DNA from: Clostridia bacterium
GTDB lineage: Bacteria > Bacillota > Clostridia > Oscillospirales > CAG-272
DNA: 20,502 bases
Assembly (NCBI GenBank): GCA_017408535.1
Contig: JAFQUL010000097.1
Coordinates: 1-20,502 of the forward strand
Direction: 5' to 3'
Positions 6,947-14,018 of this stretch are shown piece by piece (the stretch's first letter is position 1; every line of letters begins with the position of its first letter). The notes beneath the pieces were generated by a model that saw only the letters and a list, made by a program, of their open reading frames with translations, had not been told where the DNA came from and did no database searches. The position numbers and the translations under genes were made by a program.

Positions 6947-7747
6947 ATGCTTATAGATTTTCATACCCATTGTTTTCCCGATTCTTTGGCAGAGCGGGCA
7001 ATATCCAAGCTTGCAGCTGTCGCCGGGATGGAGCCTTTTACAAACGGAACTGCGTCAGATCTGATAAGAAAAATGAAGGAGTGCGGTGTTGACCGTGCAG
7101 CTGTATGCAATATAGCTACCAACCCTCATCAGCAAGAAAAGGTAAACAACTTTGCAATCGCCCTTAATTCCGACCCGCATTTTATCTCTCTCGGCTCTGT
7201 TCATCCGGAGAGCGACTGTATAGACAGCGAGTTGACACGAATTAAAAATGCCGGTATAAAGGGTATAAAGCTGCATCCGGACTATATGGGATATATGATA
7301 GACGATCCCGCCTTTGAGCCTATTCTTGATGGGTGCAGAGAGCTTGGCCTTTTCGTTATAATACATGCAGGGTTTGACGTTATCTCTCCCGAACTTGTTC
7401 ATGCACCGCCTGAAAAGATAAGAAAGGTACAGGATAACTTCAAAGGACTGACTCTTATTGCGGCTCATTTCGGCGCCTGCCGCAGGTGGGACGAGGTTCT
7501 TGAGTATCTTGTGGGAAGCCCGGTGTATATTGATACTTCTCTTTGCTATAACTTTGGACTTGAAAAGGGAAAAGCAGAGATGATCATCAAAGAACATGAT
7601 CCGGACAGGATCCTGTTTGGCAGCGACCTTCCGTGGGGCTGTCCCGGTGAGACCTATAAATATATTGAATCTCTTTCCGTCTCGGATCAGATCAAAAATA
7701 AAATATATTTTGAAAATGCCCTTAGACTTCTGGGTGAGGCCAAATAA
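6947..7747 (+). CDS. Amidohydrolase family (amidohydrolase_2) metal-dependent hydrolase or decarboxylase
   Basis: A 266-residue TIM-barrel enzyme. The metal-site motifs are in order: DFHTH (residues 4-8, His6 and His8), GIKLH (106-110), IIHAGFD (138-144, His140), AAHFGA (172-177, His174) and LFGSDLPWG (223-231, catalytic Asp227). This set fits the PF04909 amidohydrolase group that includes aminocarboxymuconate-semialdehyde decarboxylase and related hydrolases; the true substrate cannot be told. No signal peptide, so cytoplasmic. AAGGAG 10 bases before the ATG fixes the start. The flavoprotein gene follows after 30 bases with no terminator, so the two probably share a message; they need not share a pathway. 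Confidence 0.85.
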   Translation: MLIDFHTHCFPDSLAERAISKLAAVAGMEPFTNGTASDLIRKMKECGVDRAAVCNIATNPHQQEKVNNFAIALNSDPHFISLGSVHPESDCIDSELTRIKNAGIKGIKLHPDYMGYMIDDPAFEPILDGCRELGLFVIIHAGFDVISPELVHAPPEKIRKVQDNFKGLTLIAAHFGACRRWDEVLEYLVGSPVYIDTSLCYNFGLEKGKAEMIIKEHDPDRILFGSDLPWGCPGETYKYIESLSVSDQIKNKIYFENALRLLGEAK

Positions 7748-7777
7748 AAATAACCGACTCAAAAAAGGAGAGCAGTT

Positions 7778-9154
7778 ATGAAAAAGTATGACATAGCCAT
7801 CATAGGCGGCGGTATCGGAGGCCTTATGGCGGCATACCGCCTTAAGAGAAAGCTTTCCAAGGTAAAGATCGTTATCACAGAGAGAGGCAACCGTCTCGAA
7901 AAGCGTAATTGCCCGGCAGGTAAAAACAGTACCTGCGTTCACTGCAAGCACTGCAGTATCACCAGCGGCTTTGCAGGGGCAGGTGCATTCTCTGACGGTA
8001 AATTCAATCTCGGTACTGCGTACGGCGGTACACTCGGCGAGGAGCTGGGCGAGGATATGGCAATACACTATATCAACGAGGTTGATGAGATACTTAACGA
8101 GTACTGTACATCCGGTATACCCAAGGTATATCTTTCCAACGAGGCGTTAAAGCTGAAGTGTATCCAGAACAATCTCAGACTTCTTGATATGAACGTAAAG
8201 CATCTGGGTACAGACAATAACTTTATAACCATGCAGAATCTTATCAACCGTATTGCGGATGACGGAACAGATATGCTGCCCTTTTACGATTGCGAGAAGA
8301 TCACCGAGAACGGAGAAGGGAGATATATTCTTCACTACGCAAACGGGGAGGATATTGCAGCTGATAAGATCATAATCGCTACCGGTCGCGGCGGTGCTAA
8401 CTTCGTTGCGGATTTCTGCCGATCCTTTGGTGTTCATATGAGATCAAACTACGTGGATATCGGTGTCCGTGTCGAGATGAAGGATATAATTTGGAGAGAA
8501 TTTTCAGACCAGATATATGAGCCTAAGATACTCTACAAGACCAAGACCTTTGAAGACAGATGCAGAATGTTCTGCTTCAATAAAGGCGGTCTCGTATCGG
8601 CGGAGAATAATCACGGTATCATAACCGCAAACGGCCATTCTTATGCCGAGCCCGAAAAGAAAACGGAAAACTGTAACTTTGCTATTCTGTCCAGCATCAG
8701 ATTTACCGAGCCCTTTAACCAGCCTACTGAATACGTTGAGAGTATATCCCGTCTTGCAAATATGATCGGCCGCGGCAACGTTCTCGTACAGCGTTTCGGC
8801 GACCTTGTAAGAGGCCGCCGCACCAATGATCACCGTCTCGGACAGAACACGGTCATCCCCACACTACGTGCTACTGCGGGTGATATATCTCTCGTTCTTC
8901 CTCACAGAATTCTTACCAATATTATTGAGACTATATACGCTCTTGATAAGGTTGCTCCCGGTACCGCAAATGATGATACTCTTCTTTACGGTTGCGAGAG
9001 TAAGTATTATTCTATCCGCCCGGAGTTCAAAAACGAGAAATTCGAGCTTATCGACGGGGTATATATAATCGGTGACGGAAGCGGTATCTGCCGCGGTCTT
9101 TCTCAGTCAGGTGCTATGGGTATATATGTGGCTGACAAAATTGCCGAAGAGTAA
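7778..9154 (+). CDS. NAD(P)/FAD-dependent oxidoreductase with N-terminal cysteine cluster
   Basis: A 458-residue flavoprotein. The N-terminal FAD-binding turn is IIGGGIGGLMAA (residues 8-19), with an acidic residue (Glu35) ending the second strand. Right after comes a four-cysteine segment (Cys45, Cys53, Cys56, Cys59) leading into SGFAGAGAFSDGKF (63-76), a motif shared by the COG2509-type 'FAD-dependent dehydrogenase' group. The C-terminus has GDGSGICRGLSQSGAMG, which closes the FAD site. Substrate and electron partner are not known for the group. GGAG lies 7 bases before the ATG. The gene follows the amidohydrolase at 30 bases, so both are likely made together. The cysteines could bind iron-sulfur or zinc, or be structural; sequence alone does not decide. 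Confidence 0.85.
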   Translation: MKKYDIAIIGGGIGGLMAAYRLKRKLSKVKIVITERGNRLEKRNCPAGKNSTCVHCKHCSITSGFAGAGAFSDGKFNLGTAYGGTLGEELGEDMAIHYINEVDEILNEYCTSGIPKVYLSNEALKLKCIQNNLRLLDMNVKHLGTDNNFITMQNLINRIADDGTDMLPFYDCEKITENGEGRYILHYANGEDIAADKIIIATGRGGANFVADFCRSFGVHMRSNYVDIGVRVEMKDIIWREFSDQIYEPKILYKTKTFEDRCRMFCFNKGGLVSAENNHGIITANGHSYAEPEKKTENCNFAILSSIRFTEPFNQPTEYVESISRLANMIGRGNVLVQRFGDLVRGRRTNDHRLGQNTVIPTLRATAGDISLVLPHRILTNIIETIYALDKVAPGTANDDTLLYGCESKYYSIRPEFKNEKFELIDGVYIIGDGSGICRGLSQSGAMGIYVADKIAEE

Positions 9155-9168
9155 TCCGGATATTTTTT

Positions 9169-9181
9169 CACGGTAGCCGTG
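9169..9181 (+). terminator. Weak hairpin after the flavoprotein gene
   Basis: CACGG-tag-CCGTG forms a 5-base-pair stem 14 bases after the stop codon. The T-run lies before the stem rather than directly after it; downstream bases are only moderately T-rich. It may be a weak terminator or an mRNA end-stabilising hairpin. Confidence 0.25.
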
Positions 9182-9235
9182 GAATTCGTTCTTGGTTTTA
9201 CTGGTATTTTTACGCACAGTATGTCGAAATAAAGG

Positions 9236-9264
9236 TTGACAACACTTAATAGGTGTGATAGAAT
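9236..9264 (+). promoter_or_regulatory. Promoter of xpt
   Basis: Perfect -35 TTGACA (9236-9241), 17-base spacer, and -10 TAGAAT (9259-9264). The spacer contains an imperfect inverted repeat with ACAC and GTGT ends (9242-9256), which may be a repressor site. Start of transcription should be near 9271. Confidence 0.75.
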
Positions 9265-9270
9265 TACAGT

Positions 9271-9382
9271 ATGACCGCAGGAGCGTTACTCTGGCACTCA
9301 GCCCCGTATCGTTTCTGCATTTTCGGTTTTATGCGGCTTCTGTTTCTGCATTGTAACTCGTCTGTTTTCGGAGACTGTTTTT
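9271..9382 (+). promoter_or_regulatory. Structured xpt leader with two competing hairpins
   Basis: The 110-base leader has an 11-base direct repeat, GTTTCTGCATT, at 9311-9321 and 9342-9352. The CTGCAT inside each copy (9315-9320 and 9346-9351) can pair with the same ATGCGG between them (9331-9336), so only one of two 6-base-pair hairpins can form at a time. A further short stem (GTCT 9360-9363 with AGAC 9372-9375) overlaps the CGGAG ribosome binding site (9369-9373). No purine riboswitch core is seen. Regulation by alternative folding is an inference. Confidence 0.4.
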
Positions 9383-9958
9383 ATGAAAGCTTTAGAAGAA
9401 AAAATTCTTAAAGAGGGAAAGGTACTTCCCGGTAATATACTTAAGGTCGGTTCATTTCTGAACCACAAACTTGATGTTGACTTCATAATGGAAATGGGCA
9501 GAGAGATCGCCCGTCTCTTTGAAGGGGCCGGCGTTACCAAAATATTGACTATCGAGGCATCCGGTATAGCTATTGCTATGGGTGCAGGTGCCGCAATGCA
9601 CGTGCCGGCGGTATTTGCAAAAAAGAATAAGACCGGTAACGTTGACGGCGATCTGTATAAAACCGTTGTTCATTCCTATACTCACGGTACTGACTATAAC
9701 GTTGTCGTTTCTGCCGAGCACCTCTCACCGGACGACACCGTACTTATCGTGGATGACTTTCTTGCCAACGGCAAAGCGCTTCTTGGCCTTATTGATATAG
9801 TCAAGCAGTCCGGCGCTTCGCTTGCAGGGGCTGCGTGCGCTATAGAAAAGGGGTTTCAGAAGGGCGGAGATGATCTCAGAGCTGCCGGTGTAAAGGTAGA
9901 ATCGCTCGCCATTGTTGAAAGCATGGAAGGCGGTAACATCACGTTCCGTCCCCAGTGA
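9383..9958 (+). CDS. xpt: Xanthine phosphoribosyltransferase
   Basis: A 191-residue cytoplasmic enzyme that joins xanthine to PRPP to give XMP, feeding guanine nucleotide synthesis. The start (MKALEEKILKEGKVLPGNIL) and KVGSFLNHKLD (21-31) match Bacillus subtilis Xpt closely, as do ILTIEASGIA (54-63) and VFAKKNK. The PRPP-binding motif is VLIVDDFLANGKA (about 120-132). Length is normal (about 190-194). The ATG follows CGGAG at 9 bases, partly folded in a hairpin. There is no terminator after the gene and the BMP lipoprotein gene begins 55 bases on, so purine salvage and the transporter may be partly co-expressed. Confidence 0.95.
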   Translation: MKALEEKILKEGKVLPGNILKVGSFLNHKLDVDFIMEMGREIARLFEGAGVTKILTIEASGIAIAMGAGAAMHVPAVFAKKNKTGNVDGDLYKTVVHSYTHGTDYNVVVSAEHLSPDDTVLIVDDFLANGKALLGLIDIVKQSGASLAGAACAIEKGFQKGGDDLRAAGVKVESLAIVESMEGGNITFRPQ

Positions 9959-9967
9959 TCTTGTGTG

Positions 9968-9988
9968 TAATTTATTACATATAAATTA
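9968..9988. promoter_or_regulatory. AT-rich inverted repeat before the BMP lipoprotein gene
   Basis: TAATTTAT and ATAAATTA, perfect 8-base arms around a 5-base centre (TACAT), lie 10 bases after the xpt stop and 14 bases before the ribosome binding site. It may be an operator or part of a local promoter, whose -35 and -10 are not clear to me. In so AT-rich a gap chance is possible, though 16 of 16 paired bases is notable. Confidence 0.35.
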
Positions 9989-10013
9989 TTTTATCATTTT
10001 TAGGAGGCCAAAA

Positions 10014-11255
10014 ATGAAAAGAATTCTCGCAGTTCTTCTCGCCGCAATGATGCTCTTTGCTTTCGTTGCTTGTACTCCCGCTGATCCTGATCAGGGTAAC
10101 ACCGACAATGCTGGTGACCAGGGCGACAAGGGAAATGAAACCAATGATCTCAAGGTAGGATTTATTTTCCTCCACGACGAGAACTCCACTTACGACCTCA
10201 ACTTCATTACTGCAGCTAAGGAAGCTTGCCAGAATAAGAATGTTGAGTATGTTCAGAAGACCCAGATCCCCGAGGGTAATGAGTGCTACGATGCAGCAGT
10301 TGAGCTTATCGAGTCTGACGGCTGTACTCTTATCTTCGCTGATAGCTTCGGTCACGAGTCCTTCCTTATGAAGGCAGCTGCTGAGTATCCCGACGTTGAG
10401 TTCTGCCACGCTACCGGTACTCAGGCTCACACTTCCGAGCTCAAGAACTTCCACAACGCATTCGCATCCATCTATGAGGGTCGTTACCTTGCAGGTGTTG
10501 CTGCAGGTCTCAAGCTCAACGAGATGATCGGGGCAGGTCAGTTTACCGCTGAAGAGGCTAAGATGGGCTACGTTGGCGCATTTACCTTCGCAGAGGTTAT
10601 GTCCGGTTATACTTCCTTCTACCTTGGCGCTAAGTCCGTTTGTCCCACTGTAACCATGGACGTTAAGTTCACCGGTTCTTGGTACAACGAGCAGCTCGAG
10701 AAGGAAGCAGCTCAGGCTCTTATCAACGGCGGCTGTAAGCTTATCAGCCAGCACGCTGACTCCATGGGTGCTCCCACCGCTTGTGAGACCGCAGGTGTTC
10801 CTAACGTTTCTTACAACGGCAGCACTCTCTCCGCTTGCCCCAACACCTTTATCGTATCCTCCAGAATCAACTGGGTTCCTTACTTTGAGTACATTATTGA
10901 CTGCGTACTTAACGACAAGGAAATCGCTGCAGACTGGACCGGTACCATTGAGACCGGCTCCGTTGTTCTCACCGATGTTAACACCAAGGCTGCTGCTGCA
11001 GGTACTGTAGAGAAGCTTGCTGAGGTTAAGGCTGCTCTTCTTGACGGTTCTCTCAACGTTTTCGATACCGCTAACTTTACTATAGGCGGCGAGACTATAA
11101 CCAGCTACATGGCTGACGTTGATACCGACGCTAACTACGAGAAGGATACTGAGGCTGTTGAGGACGGTGTATTCTACGAGTCTAAGCACCGTTCAGCGCC
11201 TTACTTTGACGCAAGAATTGACGGTATAACTCTTCTTGACGAAAACTACGGCTAA
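10014..11255 (+). CDS. BMP-family substrate-binding lipoprotein (nucleoside-type ABC importer)
   Basis: A 413-residue binding protein. The signal MKRILAVLLAAMMLFAFVAC ends in a lipobox with Cys20 as the lipid-attached residue. A Gly/Asn/Asp-rich tether (about 21-46) leads into the periplasmic-binding fold (DLKVGFIFLHDE onward) of the BMP/PnrA/Med family, with the typical HATGTQ, FASIYEGRYLAGVAAG and GAFTFAEVMSGY segments. These proteins capture purine nucleosides or related compounds. I chose the ATG at 10014 because AGGAGG (10002-10007) lies just before it and the signal peptide starts there; the longer frame from 9912 runs inside xpt. Codon use is strongly biased, as expected for an abundant surface protein. 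A strong hairpin after the stop probably keeps its level above the ABC genes. Confidence 0.92.
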   Translation: MKRILAVLLAAMMLFAFVACTPADPDQGNTDNAGDQGDKGNETNDLKVGFIFLHDENSTYDLNFITAAKEACQNKNVEYVQKTQIPEGNECYDAAVELIESDGCTLIFADSFGHESFLMKAAAEYPDVEFCHATGTQAHTSELKNFHNAFASIYEGRYLAGVAAGLKLNEMIGAGQFTAEEAKMGYVGAFTFAEVMSGYTSFYLGAKSVCPTVTMDVKFTGSWYNEQLEKEAAQALINGGCKLISQHADSMGAPTACETAGVPNVSYNGSTLSACPNTFIVSSRINWVPYFEYIIDCVLNDKEIAADWTGTIETGSVVLTDVNTKAAAAGTVEKLAEVKAALLDGSLNVFDTANFTIGGETITSYMADVDTDANYEKDTEAVEDGVFYESKHRSAPYFDARIDGITLLDENYG

Positions 11256-11260
11256 TACTT

Positions 11261-11309
11261 AAAATTGGATAAAGGCGAGGCAATTCCTGCCTCGCCTTAT
11301 CCTAATTTT
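11261..11309 (+). terminator. Terminator/attenuator between the binding protein and ABC genes
   Basis: A 15-base-pair stem with one bulge (GGATAAAGGCGAGGCA at 11267-11282 with 11288-11302) and a 5-base loop, flanked by AAAATT and TAATTTT. The following T-run is short, so partial read-through into the ABC genes is likely. This is common where the binding protein is needed in excess of the membrane parts. Confidence 0.75.
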
Positions 11310-11310
11310 G

Positions 11311-11343
11311 AAGACTGCGCTCCGGTGGCCGGAACGTGGTCTT
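11311..11343 (+). other. Second hairpin in the ABC gene leader
   Basis: Just after the terminator, an outer stem AAGAC (11311-11315) with GTCTT (11339-11343) encloses TCCGG-tgg-CCGGA (11321-11333). It has no T-run. It could protect the 5' end of a processed message or be a structured leader; no known RNA family was recognised. Confidence 0.35.
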
Positions 11344-11371
11344 GAGAATTAAGATAAAACGGAGGCTACAC

Positions 11372-12913
11372 GTGACAAAACAACCGGCTATAGAGTTAAA
11401 AAATATCACAAAGAGATTCGGTGCACAGGTAATCGCGAATAATAACGTCAGCCTTACCGCTTATCACGGTGAGATACTGTCTATTCTCGGCGAGAACGGA
11501 AGCGGTAAGACTACTCTTATGAATATGATATCCGGTATATATTTTCCGGATGAGGGTCAGATATTTATAAACGGTCAGGAGGCTGTCATTGCTTCCCCGA
11601 AGGACGCGTTTAAGTTTAAGATCGGTATGATACATCAGCACTTCAAGCTTGTTGATGTTTTTTCTGCAGCGGAAAATGTTATACTCGGTATAGATGAGGG
11701 TAAGTACAATCTCAAAAAATCTGCCGAGGAGATCAAGAAGATCAGTGAGCAGTACGGCTTTGATCTTGATCCGGAGAAAAAGGTATACAGCATGGCCGTA
11801 TCTGAAAAGCAGACTGTTGAGATCATCAAAGTTCTTTACCGCGGTGCAGATATACTTATTCTTGATGAGCCAACTGCTGTTCTCACACCTCAGGAAACAG
11901 CAAAGCTTTTTGACGTCCTCCGCAAAATGAGGGATGACGGCAAATGTATAATCATTATTACCCACAAGCTTCACGAGGTGCTTTCGCTCTCCGACAGAGT
12001 TTCTGTTCTCCGTAAAGGTGAATATGTAGGCACTGTGAACACAAACGAGACAAACGAGAGTGAGCTTACCGAAATGATGGTAGGTAAGAAGGTCAGTCTT
12101 AATATTGACCGTGCAGAGCCGAAGGACCCTCAGGACAGACTTGTAATCAGCGGTGTCGACTGTATCAGCCGTGACGGAGTTGCTCTTCTTGACAGTGTTT
12201 CCTTTACCGCCCGTTCCGGCGAGATACTCGGTATCGCGGGAATTGCCGGCAGCGGTCAGAGAGAGCTCCTTGAGGCAATTGCAGGTCTTCAGCATATAAA
12301 CAGCGGTGAAATACTCTATAACGATCCCAAGAGCGGTAAAACAGAGAATCTCAGAGACAAAACACCTGTGCAGATCAGAGAGCTGGGCGTTCGCCTTTCA
12401 TTTGTCCCCGAGGACAGACTCGGTATGGGTCTTGTAGGAAATATGGACATTGTTGATAATATGATGCTCCGTAGTTACTCAAAGGGCCATTCCATGTTCC
12501 TTGAGAGAAAGTCGCCAAAGGATCTTGCAATGAAGATAATAAGCGATCTTGAGGTTGCTACCCCCGGTGCGAGTACTCCTGTGCGGCGTCTTTCCGGCGG
12601 TAACGTACAGAAGGTTCTTGTAGGCCGCGAGATATCTGCATCCCCTACTGTTCTTATGGTTGCTTACCCTGTAAGAGGCCTTGATATCAACTCATCTTAT
12701 ATGATATACAATCTTCTCAACGAGCAAAAGGAGAAGGGTGTTGCGATTATCTTTGTCGGAGAGGATCTTGACGTGCTTCTTGAACTTTGCGACAGAATAA
12801 TGGTCATCGGTTCCGGAAAGGTTACCGGAATAGTTGATGCCAGAAGCGTAACCAAAGAGGAGATAGGACTTCTTATGACGAAATCCGGAGAGGAGGAGAA
12901 ACAAAATGACTGA
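11372..12913 (+). CDS. BMP-type ABC importer ATPase with two nucleotide-binding domains
   Basis: A 513-residue cytoplasmic subunit that powers the importer, of the double-ATPase (RbsA/NupA-like) kind. Domain 1: Walker A GENGSGKTT (40-48), Q-loop IHQH (87-90), Walker B LILDEPTA (162-169), switch THKL. Its signature region reads AVSEKQTVEI rather than an S-x-G-x-Q form. Domain 2: degenerate Walker A GIAGSGQ (290-296), good signature LSGGN (408-412), and Walker B region VLMVAYPVRGLD. Such asymmetry is usual in the family. I chose the GTG at 11372 because GGAGG (11361-11365) precedes it; the frame extends upstream to 11336 but without a site. It overlaps the next gene by 8 bases. Confidence 0.92.
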   Translation: MTKQPAIELKNITKRFGAQVIANNNVSLTAYHGEILSILGENGSGKTTLMNMISGIYFPDEGQIFINGQEAVIASPKDAFKFKIGMIHQHFKLVDVFSAAENVILGIDEGKYNLKKSAEEIKKISEQYGFDLDPEKKVYSMAVSEKQTVEIIKVLYRGADILILDEPTAVLTPQETAKLFDVLRKMRDDGKCIIIITHKLHEVLSLSDRVSVLRKGEYVGTVNTNETNESELTEMMVGKKVSLNIDRAEPKDPQDRLVISGVDCISRDGVALLDSVSFTARSGEILGIAGIAGSGQRELLEAIAGLQHINSGEILYNDPKSGKTENLRDKTPVQIRELGVRLSFVPEDRLGMGLVGNMDIVDNMMLRSYSKGHSMFLERKSPKDLAMKIISDLEVATPGASTPVRRLSGGNVQKVLVGREISASPTVLMVAYPVRGLDINSSYMIYNLLNEQKEKGVAIIFVGEDLDVLLELCDRIMVIGSGKVTGIVDARSVTKEEIGLLMTKSGEEEKQND

Positions 12914-14018
12914 AAAGACTGTTATCAAGCAACGCCGTGAGCCTCTTTTCCATATAGTCAAGCGTGACGATATGGTCTGGTGGAAGGTCTGGGGTGTCAG
13001 AGCGATAGCCATTGTAGCTTCGATACTTGTTATGGTTTTCATATCCTCCTTGCTTACCGGTAAGGGTATGGGTAAGACTGTAGAAATAATGTATCGCGGT
13101 GTTTTCGGCAGAATTGAAAAAGGCTCCTTTAAGATGCTTTTTAAGTATCTTGAGGAAACTGCTATTCTTCTTTGTCTTGCTCTTGCGCTTACACCTGCGT
13201 TCAAGATGAAGTTCTGGAACTGCGGTGCAGAGGGACAGGCTCTTATGGGCGGTCTCGGTGCAATGGTATGTATGATCGAGCTCGAGGGTAAGCTTCCTAC
13301 TGCCGTTCTCATTCCTGTGATTGCCGTAGTAAGTATTCTCTGCGGAGCGATCTGGGGTGTTATCCCTGCTATATTTAAGGCACTCTTTGATACCAATGAG
13401 ACGCTGTTTACTCTCATGATGAACTACATAGCGACTCAGATAATTGCATATTACGTATATATCAAGGGCGGCGGATCCAACGTTATTCAGCCTGTTGAGG
13501 CAGGAATAGCGCCTAGTACAGGAAATTCCCGTTACTATATAAATATTTCTATTGTTATAGCGATCACATTTATTGCGTATATCTACCTCAAATACAGTAA
13601 GCACGGATATGAGATCTCCGTTGTCGGCGAGAGCCGCAATACCGCAAGATATATCGGCATCAACGTCAAGAAGGTAATAATCCGTACTATGCTGATTTCA
13701 GGCGCAGTCTGCGGTATTGCCGGTATGATACTTGTTGCCGGTAAGGATCACTCTATCCGAACCGCTACTGTGGGCGGCCAGGGCTTTACCGCTATTATGA
13801 TGGCATGGCTCGGACAGTGCAATCCCTTTATTACTGCTTTTATGACCGCAATAATAGTATTTTTGAATCTCGGTGCGGCGAAGGTTGCCGACTCCTGTTA
13901 TCTTAACTCAGCATTTGCGGACATCTTCGTAGGTGTTGTAATACTTTGTGTTGTAGGATGCGAATTCTTTATCAGATATTCGTTTAAGTTTCGCGGTTCC
14001 AGAAAGGGGGATAAATAA
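12906..14018 (+). CDS. BMP-type ABC importer permease 1
   Basis: A 370-residue membrane protein of the BPD_transp_2 (ribose/branched-chain amino acid/nucleoside) permease group. A basic cytoplasmic N-terminus (1-30) is followed by roughly eight to ten hydrophobic segments, the first at about 32-50. The family motif, a variant of F-N-x-G-x-E-G-Q, is FWNCGAEGQALMGG (103-116). The second half has RNTARYIGINVKKVI, the coupling-helix-like stretch that contacts the ATPase. The ATG overlaps the ATPase gene by 8 bases, and its ribosome binding site (GGAGAGGAGG) lies inside that gene; the stop overlaps the next start. It pairs with permease 2 to form the channel. Confidence 0.9.
   Translation: MTEKTVIKQRREPLFHIVKRDDMVWWKVWGVRAIAIVASILVMVFISSLLTGKGMGKTVEIMYRGVFGRIEKGSFKMLFKYLEETAILLCLALALTPAFKMKFWNCGAEGQALMGGLGAMVCMIELEGKLPTAVLIPVIAVVSILCGAIWGVIPAIFKALFDTNETLFTLMMNYIATQIIAYYVYIKGGGSNVIQPVEAGIAPSTGNSRYYINISIVIAITFIAYIYLKYSKHGYEISVVGESRNTARYIGINVKKVIIRTMLISGAVCGIAGMILVAGKDHSIRTATVGGQGFTAIMMAWLGQCNPFITAFMTAIIVFLNLGAAKVADSCYLNSAFADIFVGVVILCVVGCEFFIRYSFKFRGSRKGDK

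Noticed and set aside
7055..8068. 337-codon open frame on the minus strand across the amidohydrolase and flavoprotein
   Set aside because: It spans two well-supported plus-strand genes and shows no recognisable domain.
9265..9382. Guanine/adenine riboswitch before xpt
   Set aside because: The conserved purine riboswitch core (T-A-T-A, T-C-T-A-C-C, G-A-C-T-A type elements in order) is not present.
9975..11189. 404-codon open frame on the minus strand opposite the BMP lipoprotein
   Set aside because: It mirrors the strongly biased codon use of the real gene, is low-complexity Ser/Val/Leu-rich, and has no ribosome binding site. The plus-strand protein has a signal peptide and known family motifs.
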